The notes under the pieces are model-generated. The model was not told the DNA's origin. It was given only the letters and a program-made list of their open reading frames with translations, and searched no databases. DNA of 26,609 nt from CAZWCX01 sp964632945 (GTDB taxonomy: Bacteria; Planctomycetota; MHYJ01; WSZJ01; CAZWCX01): positions 1 through 26,609 of the forward strand of contig CAZWCX010000103.1 in the NCBI GenBank assembly GCA_964632945.1, in the 5' to 3' direction. Below are positions 1-7,689 of the stretch, in pieces; the first letter of the stretch is position 1, and every line of letters starts with the position of its first letter. A program made the position numbers and the translations under genes.

Positions 1-155
1 GAGAAGGTCCAGGTGGACTTGCACGCCATGGTGCAGGTCTGGCAGGCGATGCAGCGGTTGGTATTCATGACGAAGGCGAACTGCCGCTCGGGATGATGTT
101 CCGCGTACGGGTAGGACATCTCGCGGCCGAGTTGCCAGTTGTAGACGTTCGGCAT
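1..155 (-). CDS. nxrB: Nitrite oxidoreductase beta subunit (NxrB-like), N-terminal fragment
   Basis: Only the first 51 codons are inside the window; the gene runs off the left edge. The start ATG at 153-155 follows an AGGAGG site. The N-terminus (MPNVYNWQLGREMSYPY) and the first cysteine group, CIACQTCTMAC (C-x2-C-x2-C-x3-C), match the electron-transfer beta subunits of type II DMSO-reductase enzymes, and closely recall NxrB of Nitrospira and anammox bacteria. Such subunits carry four Fe-S clusters and pass electrons from the molybdenum subunit to the haem subunit. No signal peptide is visible; in this family the beta subunit is usually exported folded, together with the Tat-bearing alpha subunit. 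It is the last visible gene of the leftward operon, 11 nt after the 95-residue gene. The family is secure; nitrite as substrate is inferred mainly from the alpha subunit. Confidence 0.88.
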   Translation of the reverse strand, partial: MPNVYNWQLGREMSYPYAEHHPERQFAFVMNTNRCIACQTCTMACKSTWTF

Positions 156-166
156 GTCGACTCCTC

Positions 167-454
167 CTAGACCTCGAAGGTCCCGGTCCGCTCGCGCCAG
201 GTTCCAAACGCGCGGCAGTACGTCTCGGCAAGATCACGCACCCACGCGTCGCCGAATCGGAGCCAGGCGTTGTGCGAGGCCCCGTATTGCGGGTTGCGGA
301 ACAGTTCCAGGATCATCTCCTGGTCGTAGCCCAGCCGGGCGAATTCCTCGACGAAGCATTCGGCCATCATCCGCAGCGATTCTTCGCTGTCGGCCGGCAG
401 GCGGACGCCCACCAGTTCCATCGGATCTTCCGAATCGGGTTCGTGCAGGGGCAT
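167..454 (-). CDS. Small conserved-looking protein of the nxr operon (95 aa), function unknown
   Basis: A 95-residue soluble, acidic protein lies between the alpha and beta subunit genes. I chose the ATG at 452-454 because a GAGGAGG site sits 6 nt upstream; a GTG at 478 would add eight residues but has no comparable site. There is no signal peptide, membrane segment or cysteine cluster that could bind a cofactor (one Cys near residue 34 and one near 81). The sequence looks helical, with motifs such as ECFVEEFARLGYD and LFRNPQYGASHNAWLRFGD. It is far shorter than the usual NarJ/TorD chaperones (about 200 residues), so a standard chaperone assignment is not supported. Its position, 24 nt after nxrA and 11 nt before nxrB, suggests a role in assembly, maturation or subunit interaction, but this is inference only. 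Confidence 0.75.
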   Translation of the reverse strand: MPLHEPDSEDPMELVGVRLPADSEESLRMMAECFVEEFARLGYDQEMILELFRNPQYGASHNAWLRFGDAWVRDLAETYCRAFGTWRERTGTFEV

Positions 455-478
455 CGCTGCCTCCTCGGCGAAAATCAC

Positions 479-3400
479 CTATTCCGTTTCCACGAATCCA
501 CCCTGGATGTACCGCCGCATGACCTCGTCCTCCGAACCGGGGGTCTTGCCGGTCGTGGCGGTGGCCCAGATTCCCTTGCCGCCCAGTCCGCCGTCCTCGG
601 CCTTGGTGACGCGGACCAGGGTCTCCTTGGGCACCGTGTTGACGGCATGGTTGTCCGCCTCGCCGCCGAAGATGAAGCCCATGAACACCTTGGCCTTGTG
701 GAAGAGCGAATCGGTCTGGTGCATCGGCATGTGCCAGTTCCGGGTGCAACTCTGATGCGAGCCGTAACGGAAGTTCGATTGATAGCCGGTCTCTTCGGAA
801 AGGGCGCGACCGTCCGCCCGGGTCTCGTGCGCCTTCACGCTCCGCTCCGTGGCCACGTAGGGGGCGTGCTTCATCATCACCGTGTTGTACGGGTACGCGT
901 GGTTGTAGACGACGCGGACCATGCAGCGGGCGACCTTGTAGAAGGGATCCTCGGGCGACGCGCCCCGATACGGCCGGTCCGCCGGGTTGGCGTCGACCCA
1001 CACGTAGTCCCCGTCCTGGATCCCGGCCGCCCGCGCGGCCTCCGGATTCATGTGCATCTGGTGTTCGCCCACGCCGGGCGTGCGCTTGTCGACCCGATAC
1101 GGATCGCCGAAGTTGGAATCGAAGATCAGGTGCCAGTCCACCGTCCCCCACTGGGAATGCACGCGGTGCCGGGTCTTGGGGGTCAACAGGTAGAACTGGT
1201 ATCCCTTCTCCCAGAGGAAGTTCTTCGTCCCCTTCACGTCCTTCCAGGCCATCTTGATGTTGCGGACCGTGCGCTCGTCCCAGTGTTCCGCCTCCGGTTT
1301 CACGCCGTAGTCGTCGGGACGCACGTACGGGTTGGTGCTGACGATCACGTTGGGCAGGTACTGGGTCGCCTCCGGACCTTCCCGGTGGATGATGAAGTTC
1401 TCTCCGTACTCGATCGCCTCCGGAATGTCGGAGTACGCGTGCATCCGGCCCGTGTCGGTGTGGAACGGTTCGTCGTCGTGCACCTGTTCCCAGAACGGGA
1501 TCCGCGGATAGGTTCGGAAGAGCAGCAACGCGCCGCCCGGCGGTCCGTATTTTCCCGCCATGATGTCATCGAGCGTGTACCCGACGGTGGTCGTCGAGGT
1601 ATCGAGCAGGCGTTGGATGTAGCGGCCGCGCTTCCCGTCGAGTTCCAGCCGGAACATGTCGCAGAACCGGTGATCGCCGGTTTGCGAGCAGAGCGCCTTG
1701 GCGATCCCGGTGAGGATGGCCAGGTCGTCCTTGGAGTCGAAGACCGGCTTGATCCCGCCCTTCCAGATCTGCAGGAACGGATTCGAGCAGGATGCCGTGA
1801 TTTCCAGGTCCTGGAACTCGATCCAGGTGTTCGCCGGCAGCGCGAAGTCGGCGTACTCCACCGAGGACGTGACCACCGTGTCGGCCGTGATGATCATGTC
1901 GATCCGCGGATTCACGTTCTTGAACATGTCATACGCGTGCTTCGCGTTGTTGAAGAGGTTCACGTTGCAGAAGTAGAGCGCCTTGGTGGGCGTCGGCATG
2001 TGAGTCTGGCCGGTGAACACCTTGCGCCCGTACTTCGGAGTCTCGACGATGAGCGGCAGGTCGCCGTGGTTCCAGTAGGCCGGCTCCTCGTCTTTGCTGT
2101 ATCCCTTGACCTTGATGTCGCGGCCGTGGGCATCCGGATTGGTGTTGATGTTGAACGGGTCCTCGGCCACCCATCCCTTGAATCCCGGACCGGTCCACGG
2201 CGAGCCCTGGAACAGCGCCGCCTTGTAGTTTCCCGCCCAGGTATGCGCGCCGGAGCCGGGCTGGCCGACGTTGCCCGTCAACATGAGCGGCAGGTAAACC
2301 GCCCGGTTCGCCTCGGTTGCGTGGAACCAGTGGTTGATGCCCTCGCCCTGATGGATGGCAACGGGCTTGATGGTGGCAATGTCGTGGGCCAGTTCTTCGA
2401 TCGAAGAGCGCTCGACTCCCGTCATCTCGCTCACCGAATCGAGGTCGTAGTCGGCCAGGTGAACCTTGTACATCTCGAACAGCGGCATCACTTCGACGTT
2501 CTTGCCCTCGATGGTCACCGTGAACTTGCCTTCGAGGACCGGGTCGATCGCCTTGCGCAACAGGCGGCCGCCGATGTCGTCCCGGGTCACGGCCTTGGGA
2601 CCGTTGGTGACGCGATCCCAGACGACGTAGTCTCCCAGGATCTTGTGCTGGCTCTCGCTGAACCCCTGGATCTTGACGCTGGGGCCGTCCTTGGAGAGGT
2701 CGGTCTTGTAGTCCGGGATCACCTCATGGGCACGAAGCCGGCGCAGATTGTCGGTCCGCACGAGGAGCGGGAAGTCCGTGTATCCTTTGACGAACGCCTC
2801 GTCGTACCACTTCTGATCGATCATGTGGCGGGTGATGCCGAGGAAGAGGGCCGCGTCCGTCTGCGGGCGGATCGAGATCCAACGGTCGGCCTTGGTGGAC
2901 GGCGGCCCGTATTCCGGCGCAATCACGACGATCTTCGCGCCGCGCTCCATGCACTCGATGAACCAGTGCGAGTCGGTCAGCTTGTTCTCGACCAGGTTCT
3001 TGCCGTCCATGATGATCAGCTTGGAGAACCGCAGGTCGTTGAAGTCGCAGTCGGACGTTTGCAGGCCGTGCACCCAGGGGTGCCCCGGGGCCTGGTCGCC
3101 GTGCCAGGTGTAGTTCGACCAATTGCGTCCACCGCGCGCCTGGTCCGGACCGACCCCGCGAATATGCGCGTCCAGCAGGGCCATGGAATTCGACAGACGA
3201 TAGGCGCCGTACTTGCCGATGACGCCGAGCAGCCCCATGCCGCCGCGGAACTTGAGAGACCGCGTCCCCGCGCCGCCCATGGCCTCGACCATCTCCGGCG
3301 GGTAGCCGTCGGCGAGGAGCCGCTTGGCTCCATCGGGACCGCTGTAGGTGCGCGCAATCGCAACGTAGCCGCGCGCGATCAGACTGAAGGCCTCCTCCCA

Positions 3401-3928
3401 GCCGATGCGCAGGAAGGTGTCCGAACCGCGCGAGTCGAACTTGTAGCGCGTGCGGAGTTCCGGCGTCAGCGCGGGGAAGCCGTCCTCGGCCCACTTCTTC
3501 CAGCCCTTGCGGACCATCGGGTATTTGAGCCGGTACGGTCCGTACACGAGCCGGTGGAACGTGTACCCCTTGGCGCACTGGCGCGGATTCCAGTTGGCCG
3601 TGGCATGATTGCCGTAGAGGTCCTTGTAGTTCTGGTAGTCGTACTGCGCCCCCATGCGCGTGACCACGCCGTTGCGCACGTAGGCGAGGACCCGGCAGGC
3701 GTGGGTGTCGTTGGGGGAGCATACCCACGAGAAGGTCGAGTCGTACCGGTACTGGTCCCGGTAGATCTTCTCCCATTCCCGGCTGGGATACGCGGCCAGC
3801 GGATTGGCGAACTCGTCGGCGACATCGAACGCCCAGAGGCTCAGGCCGGGCGCAAGCAACGCCCCGCCGCCCACGAGCAGGCTGTTGCGGAGAAAGTCGC
3901 GACGGGAAACTTGATCGTGATCGGACAT
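479..3928 (-). CDS. nxrA: Nitrite oxidoreductase alpha (molybdenum catalytic) subunit, NxrA-like
   Basis: This 1149-residue protein is a type II DMSO-reductase-family molybdo-bis(MGD) catalytic subunit. Residues 8-28 are a twin-arginine signal (SRRDFLR followed by a hydrophobic stretch), so the enzyme is predicted to act in the periplasm. The first [4Fe-4S] site reads C70-x3-D74-x3-C78-x39-C118, with Asp where NarG has Cys. The segment GDQAPGHPW holds Asp278, aligned with the Mo-ligand Asp of NarG. Long stretches (GRNWSNYTWHGDQAPGHPW, NHAVNTVPKETLV) match my recollection of Nitrospira and anammox NxrA. The expected reaction is nitrite oxidation to nitrate, reversible in this family. A GAGGAGG site precedes the ATG, and only 19 nt separate it from the gamma-like gene. 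Chlorate, selenate or nitrate reduction by a relative is possible, but length and motifs favour Nxr. Confidence 0.9.
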   Translation of the reverse strand: MSDHDQVSRRDFLRNSLLVGGGALLAPGLSLWAFDVADEFANPLAAYPSREWEKIYRDQYRYDSTFSWVCSPNDTHACRVLAYVRNGVVTRMGAQYDYQNYKDLYGNHATANWNPRQCAKGYTFHRLVYGPYRLKYPMVRKGWKKWAEDGFPALTPELRTRYKFDSRGSDTFLRIGWEEAFSLIARGYVAIARTYSGPDGAKRLLADGYPPEMVEAMGGAGTRSLKFRGGMGLLGVIGKYGAYRLSNSMALLDAHIRGVGPDQARGGRNWSNYTWHGDQAPGHPWVHGLQTSDCDFNDLRFSKLIIMDGKNLVENKLTDSHWFIECMERGAKIVVIAPEYGPPSTKADRWISIRPQTDAALFLGITRHMIDQKWYDEAFVKGYTDFPLLVRTDNLRRLRAHEVIPDYKTDLSKDGPSVKIQGFSESQHKILGDYVVWDRVTNGPKAVTRDDIGGRLLRKAIDPVLEGKFTVTIEGKNVEVMPLFEMYKVHLADYDLDSVSEMTGVERSSIEELAHDIATIKPVAIHQGEGINHWFHATEANRAVYLPLMLTGNVGQPGSGAHTWAGNYKAALFQGSPWTGPGFKGWVAEDPFNINTNPDAHGRDIKVKGYSKDEEPAYWNHGDLPLIVETPKYGRKVFTGQTHMPTPTKALYFCNVNLFNNAKHAYDMFKNVNPRIDMIITADTVVTSSVEYADFALPANTWIEFQDLEITASCSNPFLQIWKGGIKPVFDSKDDLAILTGIAKALCSQTGDHRFCDMFRLELDGKRGRYIQRLLDTSTTTVGYTLDDIMAGKYGPPGGALLLFRTYPRIPFWEQVHDDEPFHTDTGRMHAYSDIPEAIEYGENFIIHREGPEATQYLPNVIVSTNPYVRPDDYGVKPEAEHWDERTVRNIKMAWKDVKGTKNFLWEKGYQFYLLTPKTRHRVHSQWGTVDWHLIFDSNFGDPYRVDKRTPGVGEHQMHMNPEAARAAGIQDGDYVWVDANPADRPYRGASPEDPFYKVARCMVRVVYNHAYPYNTVMMKHAPYVATERSVKAHETRADGRALSEETGYQSNFRYGSHQSCTRNWHMPMHQTDSLFHKAKVFMGFIFGGEADNHAVNTVPKETLVRVTKAEDGGLGGKGIWATATTGKTPGSEDEVMRRYIQGGFVETE

Positions 3929-3947
3929 GGTCCCGTTCCTCCTCGCA

Positions 3948-5642
3948 TCATTCCTCGATCTGGAGCCGATGCCAGATCGTCACCGATTTCTGTCCATTGC
4001 GCTCCCCCGCCGCGCCGTCCCATACGGCAAAGGCGATACTCAGCGCCTCTCCGGCGCGGAAGATGATGTCCCCGGCGTCCCCGGCGCTCGGCTCCCGCAC
4101 GAAGACGATCGTCCAGCGGCCGTCCTCCCACCGCGCCTTCCCCTGCACGTTCTGCGCTCCCTTGCCCTGGTTGGTCAGCGTGCTGAACCCCTGGGCGGTG
4201 AGGTCTTCCACGGAGGAGACGCGCCGCGGGTCGGAAACGACGTTGCCCGCTCCCCATCCGGTCAGGAACGTCGGGTTGTGCTGGGAGGTCGGATACTCCC
4301 CGACCGGCGAGTGCCTCCCCTTCGGCGGATCCTGGAGCGAGTCGTACCAATCGACGGCCATGTCGGGATGCGCGTCCTGCACGTCGCGATACGCCGCCAC
4401 GTCCGCCTCCCAATGCGCCTTCCAGCTCCAGATGTTCACCGGCTTGTCCTTTTCGCCCATGCCGAAGAACGGCGGATCCAGGGACAGGGAGAATTGAATC
4501 GCGGCGCCGTCGCCGAACGCGGTCTGGCGAAGCGTCTCATCCTCCTTGGTCACGTCCGCCCACGACAGGCGAATGGCAACCTTTCCCGCGTTGCGCAGCG
4601 CCCGAACCTCGACATCCTCGACCCGCTCGTCGCGCCACCAGAGCGGCATCAGCGGCAGGACGACCGCGGTCGCCTTCGCCCACGCCGGACTGTGCGGATC
4701 GGCGATCTGCTCGTCCAGAACGCGCGTCATCTTCAGGGTGCGCGCGTGCTGCTCCACCTTCTCCTGGGCCCCGGAGGGCACCATCGACTGCACGTAGTGA
4801 ATCACCGACCAGAGGTCCGCGCCGTTGCCGAGATTCTGCGCGAACGACGGCATCGGCGTGCCCGGCAGGCCGGCGATGAAGCGCCGCGCCAGGTCCACCC
4901 CGGTCGATCCGCCCTTGAAGATCCCCTTGGTGAAGTCGCGGGCGAACAGCGGGAATTCGTTGTCGTCCTTCAGGTCCCGCTTGTTCCGGCCGCGGCCGTC
5001 GGCGTCATGGCAGGATGCGCAGGCCTCGAGGTAGAGCTGCTTCCCCCGCGCCAGCGATTCCGGCGTCACCGCAGGCTCCGCGCTGAATTCGACCGACGCC
5101 CCCGGCGTCGTCAACTGCTCCGCAACTTCCGCCGCCTTCTTCGGGTCCACACCGTCCTCGACCAGGCGCGCCGCCTTCCCTTCCCGAGTCAGCTTGCGAA
5201 CGAAGTAGACCAGCCCCCAACGGTCGGAGGAGGACAGGTGCTCCCACGGGGGCATCGCGGACCCGGGCATCCCGCGAGAGATCGACCGATAGAGATCGTC
5301 GTCACTGGGCACCCGGTTGACCGTCGAAACCAGCCGGAATCGCACCTGGGTGAAGTCGCGCGGCTTGGGATACAGAAGGTACGCCGCCTTGCCGTCCCCG
5401 CGCCCGGTCTCGCCGTGACAGGCCGCGCACTGCGCGCGGTACAGGGCCTCACCTCGAGCCAGCAGGGCGGGAGTCGCCGTCGGCGCAGGCGCCACCTCCC
5501 CCACGGCGTCCGGCGCGCTGATCCCGGTCGGCGGAGACACCCCCCACGCCAGCAACGCGATGACGGCGGTCGCCCAGGCCCCCCAGGCCCACCTTCGCGT
5601 CCGCGGCTTCCCGTCCATCTCCGTCCCTCGGCGCTCCCTCAT
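3948..5642 (-). CDS. nxrC: Di-haem cytochrome c fused to an ethylbenzene-dehydrogenase-gamma-like haem b domain (NxrC-like)
   Basis: The 564-residue protein starts with a basic n-region and hydrophobic segment (about 17-36), a signal peptide or membrane anchor. Two class I cytochrome c domains follow: CAACH at 72-76 with a candidate axial Met at 125 or 130, and CASCH at 208-212 with candidate Met264. Residues from about 300 to 562 resemble the haem b-binding gamma subunits of ethylbenzene dehydrogenase and Nxr (motif PPFFGMGEKDKPVNIWSWK, candidate ligand Met395). It is the first gene of the operon, 19 nt before nxrA, so it probably receives electrons from the Fe-S subunit and hands them to a soluble cytochrome or terminal oxidase. 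I chose the ATG at 5640-5642 (GGAGG about 9 nt upstream); an ATG at 5618, eight codons later, is possible. The frame stays open further upstream, but that part looks non-coding. Confidence 0.85.
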   Translation of the reverse strand: MRERRGTEMDGKPRTRRWAWGAWATAVIALLAWGVSPPTGISAPDAVGEVAPAPTATPALLARGEALYRAQCAACHGETGRGDGKAAYLLYPKPRDFTQVRFRLVSTVNRVPSDDDLYRSISRGMPGSAMPPWEHLSSSDRWGLVYFVRKLTREGKAARLVEDGVDPKKAAEVAEQLTTPGASVEFSAEPAVTPESLARGKQLYLEACASCHDADGRGRNKRDLKDDNEFPLFARDFTKGIFKGGSTGVDLARRFIAGLPGTPMPSFAQNLGNGADLWSVIHYVQSMVPSGAQEKVEQHARTLKMTRVLDEQIADPHSPAWAKATAVVLPLMPLWWRDERVEDVEVRALRNAGKVAIRLSWADVTKEDETLRQTAFGDGAAIQFSLSLDPPFFGMGEKDKPVNIWSWKAHWEADVAAYRDVQDAHPDMAVDWYDSLQDPPKGRHSPVGEYPTSQHNPTFLTGWGAGNVVSDPRRVSSVEDLTAQGFSTLTNQGKGAQNVQGKARWEDGRWTIVFVREPSAGDAGDIIFRAGEALSIAFAVWDGAAGERNGQKSVTIWHRLQIEE

Positions 5643-6130
5643 CGCCGTCCACCTCCAACGGATCGCCCAGGTGCGCACCGACGACTCACGCGCGGTCGGC
5701 GGAAACTCACTGCGGCTTCTTGTGTTCCTTCCGAGTTGCCTTACGCAAACGCGGTGCCGGTGGAAAACTCGCACCGGATGCACCCGATTCCCCGCAATCG
5801 CATCCACCTCCGCGTCCTTCCCGGCCCGGTCGGACCCGGAAACTCCGAAAGTGCGGAATTCGACTCCACCACCTGGGGATTCCTTCCGCTCTCCCCCATC
5901 CGCCTTGCCGGCGCGGCGCCCTGCTCGTCGGCTCCGCCATCCCGAAGTCAGGGACCTGTCTGGTGGGAATTGCGCACGCATGGGTCGAATCGCGGAGTTT
6001 TTCCGGATCGATGGGTCGGTTGTGGAAGCCGTCACGCGGGTGGGACTGAAGCCGTGCCGGCGGCGGACTCCGGTCGCCCGCGCGGACATCGGTGACTGGA
6101 ATGGCGGAGGAATTCCGCCCGACGGTGGGG
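5643..6130. other. Intergenic region upstream of the nxr operon
   Basis: About 490 bases separate the acyltransferase stop from the nxrC-like start, both genes reading leftwards. It should contain the operon promoter. I found no convincing TTGnnn/TAnnnT pair on the minus strand; the best -35-like site (TTGCGT, plus-strand 5743-5748) has no good -10 partner. A small inverted repeat, GGCGG/CCGCC (6103-6107 with 6115-6119), lies 12-28 nt after the acyltransferase stop and lacks a T-run. Open frames here have no ribosome site or protein-like composition. Confidence 0.5.
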
Positions 6131-7444
6131 CTAGCGACCCAGGAAAACGTTCCCGCGCTTGGCGCGCAGCTCGTTCAACTTGCCCTGGATCTGCCCGCGA
6201 ACCTGTTGCGTGACCCGGGAAACGGTCAGGAAATTGTCCGCCTGGTCCGCATCGATCTGATCCGTGCGCACGGGCTCGCCGAAGTGGATGTGCCACTTGC
6301 TCGGCAGCGGGATGAATCCGAGCAGCCCGAGGAGCGGAAACGTGGGCGTAATCGGCAGCATCGGCAATCCCAGCAACTTGCCCAGGCTATCGGCCCGATA
6401 GACCACCGGGTGAATCTCCTCCGCGCCGACCACGGACACCGGAACGATCGGAGCTCGGGCGCGGATCGCCATGCGCGCGAAGCCGCCGCGCCCGAACCGG
6501 GCCAATTGGTAACGGTCCTTGAAGTACTTCCCGACCCCCTTCAGGCCCTCGGGGAAGACCGCGACCAAGTGGTCTCCGCGCAGCAGGCGGTCGCCGTTTT
6601 CCGGACAGGCGAGTACCTGTCCCGTCCGGGTCAGCAGCACCGAGATCCAGGGAAGTTGCGTGAACCAGTCCAGATAGAGCGTCCTCACGTAGCGCGGCTC
6701 GGTGTGGTTTTCCTGGATCGCCACATTGATCATCGCGCCGTCCCACGGCAGCACGCCCGAATGATTGGCCACCAGGAGGCATCTCCCCTCGCCGGGGACG
6801 TTGCGGATGCCGGTGGTTTCGACCCTCCAGTAGTGACGGTACAGGAAGGTGAACAGCGGCCGGCAGAGGTCGAGGAACTCCTCGTCCAGTCCGAATTCGT
6901 CGACTTCGTACTCGCCCTTCATGCGGCGTTTCAGCGTATCCTGCGCCGAGGCGATGAACGACTGCAGAAGACTCCATACGGTCTGAAAGCCGTCGGACGT
7001 CAAGTACTCGCTGCGACGCATCAGGAAGTCGCGCAACAGGGTGAGCACCTCGACCCGCGAACGCGGACTCAGTTGCTCCAGGTTTTGGCGAAACGCGGCA
7101 ATCACGCCGCCGGGCGAGAGGTCCGGAAAAAAGCGGGAGATGGGGAGGCGGGACATGGTGCTGCGCACCAGCTTTTCGACCTCCTGGCGCATCCAGTCCG
7201 CGCCCTCGACGCGAGGCGTCTCGGCGGGCTCGTCTTCCACCCGGAACCGGGGCCGTGGCGGGGCCGATCGGGCGCGGCCGTTCCCGCGCGCGCCACCCAT
7301 TCCGTTTCCTCCCGCCGCGGACGCAGGAGAGTCCGCGCTCTCCTCCTCCGGCATCCCATGCGTGCGGCAATAGTCGGAGCCGGGAAAGGAACGGTTACGG
7401 CACTGTTTGCCGCTGCCGGTCGTCGCAGCGCAACGATTGGCCAT
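6131..7444 (-). CDS. LPLAT-family acyltransferase with N-terminal zinc-finger-like motif
   Basis: This 437-residue protein belongs to the lysophospholipid/diacylglycerol acyltransferase superfamily. Residues about 205-430 carry the acceptor motif NHSGVLPWDG (His228, Asp235), an FPEG motif (Glu299) and hydrophobic segments typical of membrane-associated glycerolipid acyltransferases. The N-terminus holds a compact C5-x9-C15-x10-C26-x2-H29 motif like the short DUF5763-type Cys/His motif, followed by a Gly/Pro/Arg linker (about 35-75) and a helical region (80-200). It probably transfers an acyl chain to a glycerolipid or related alcohol at the inner membrane. The ATG at 7442-7444 starts exactly at the Cys/His motif, with AAGGAG 10 nt upstream; an upstream extension would be low-complexity Arg/Ser. 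It has its own promoter and probably does not belong to the nxr operon, though it is transcribed towards it. Confidence 0.82.
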   Translation of the reverse strand: MANRCAATTGSGKQCRNRSFPGSDYCRTHGMPEEESADSPASAAGGNGMGGARGNGRARSAPPRPRFRVEDEPAETPRVEGADWMRQEVEKLVRSTMSRLPISRFFPDLSPGGVIAAFRQNLEQLSPRSRVEVLTLLRDFLMRRSEYLTSDGFQTVWSLLQSFIASAQDTLKRRMKGEYEVDEFGLDEEFLDLCRPLFTFLYRHYWRVETTGIRNVPGEGRCLLVANHSGVLPWDGAMINVAIQENHTEPRYVRTLYLDWFTQLPWISVLLTRTGQVLACPENGDRLLRGDHLVAVFPEGLKGVGKYFKDRYQLARFGRGGFARMAIRARAPIVPVSVVGAEEIHPVVYRADSLGKLLGLPMLPITPTFPLLGLLGFIPLPSKWHIHFGEPVRTDQIDADQADNFLTVSRVTQQVRGQIQGKLNELRAKRGNVFLGR

Positions 7445-7532
7445 GGGGCGAGGGCTCCTTGCGGGGGCTCGACGAAGACGGCGCGCGCGTCCGCTCCTTC
7501 GCGGCGGGAGAAGAGACGGCGACCGCGCGGCC

Positions 7533-7561
7533 ATGGTAGCGCGCGCCCCGGAGGCGATCAA
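7533..7561 (-). promoter_or_regulatory. Predicted sigma70-type promoter of the acyltransferase gene
   Basis: On the minus strand TTGATC (-35, plus 7556-7561) and TACCAT (-10, plus 7533-7538) are separated by 17 nt. The start of transcription would fall near 7526, about 80 nt before the ATG at 7444. Confidence 0.45.
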
Positions 7562-7628
7562 GCGGAAAGGCAGACCGTATCGCGGAGTCGAGCTCGCAAG
7601 GCCCGGGGGAATCGTCGCACGGCGCGCC

Positions 7629-7658
7629 TTGCAGGAACGCGCCCACGGTTGATATCCT
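7629..7658 (+). promoter_or_regulatory. Predicted promoter of the TPR kinase gene
   Basis: TTGCAG (7629-7634), an 18-nt spacer and TATCCT (7653-7658). Transcription would start near 7665, only about 25 nt before the GTG start codon, giving a very short leader. The -10 hexamer TATCCT recurs at 11526-11531. Confidence 0.5.
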
Positions 7659-7659
7659 G

Positions 7660-7679
7660 CGGGCAGCCATTCCTGCCCG
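7660..7679 (+). repeat. 7-bp hairpin just upstream of the kinase start codon
   Basis: CGGGCAG (7660-7666) pairs perfectly with CTGCCCG (7673-7679) around a 6-nt loop, ending 10 nt before the GTG start. It occupies the place where a Shine-Dalgarno site is expected; none is visible. It may be an operator or a translational control hairpin, or chance. Confidence 0.45.
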
Positions 7680-7689
7680 AGAGCCGCCC

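Noticed and set aside
272..4066. A 1264-codon open frame on the plus strand opposite nxrA
   Set aside because: It is antisense to a highly conserved enzyme gene, has no ribosome site or recognisable domain, and its Arg/Val/His-rich composition is what GC-rich third positions produce on the opposite strand.
5707..5940. A 77-codon minus-strand frame in the gap upstream of the nxr operon
   Set aside because: Arg/Gly/Ser-rich, no ribosome site, no recognisable motif; treated as intergenic.
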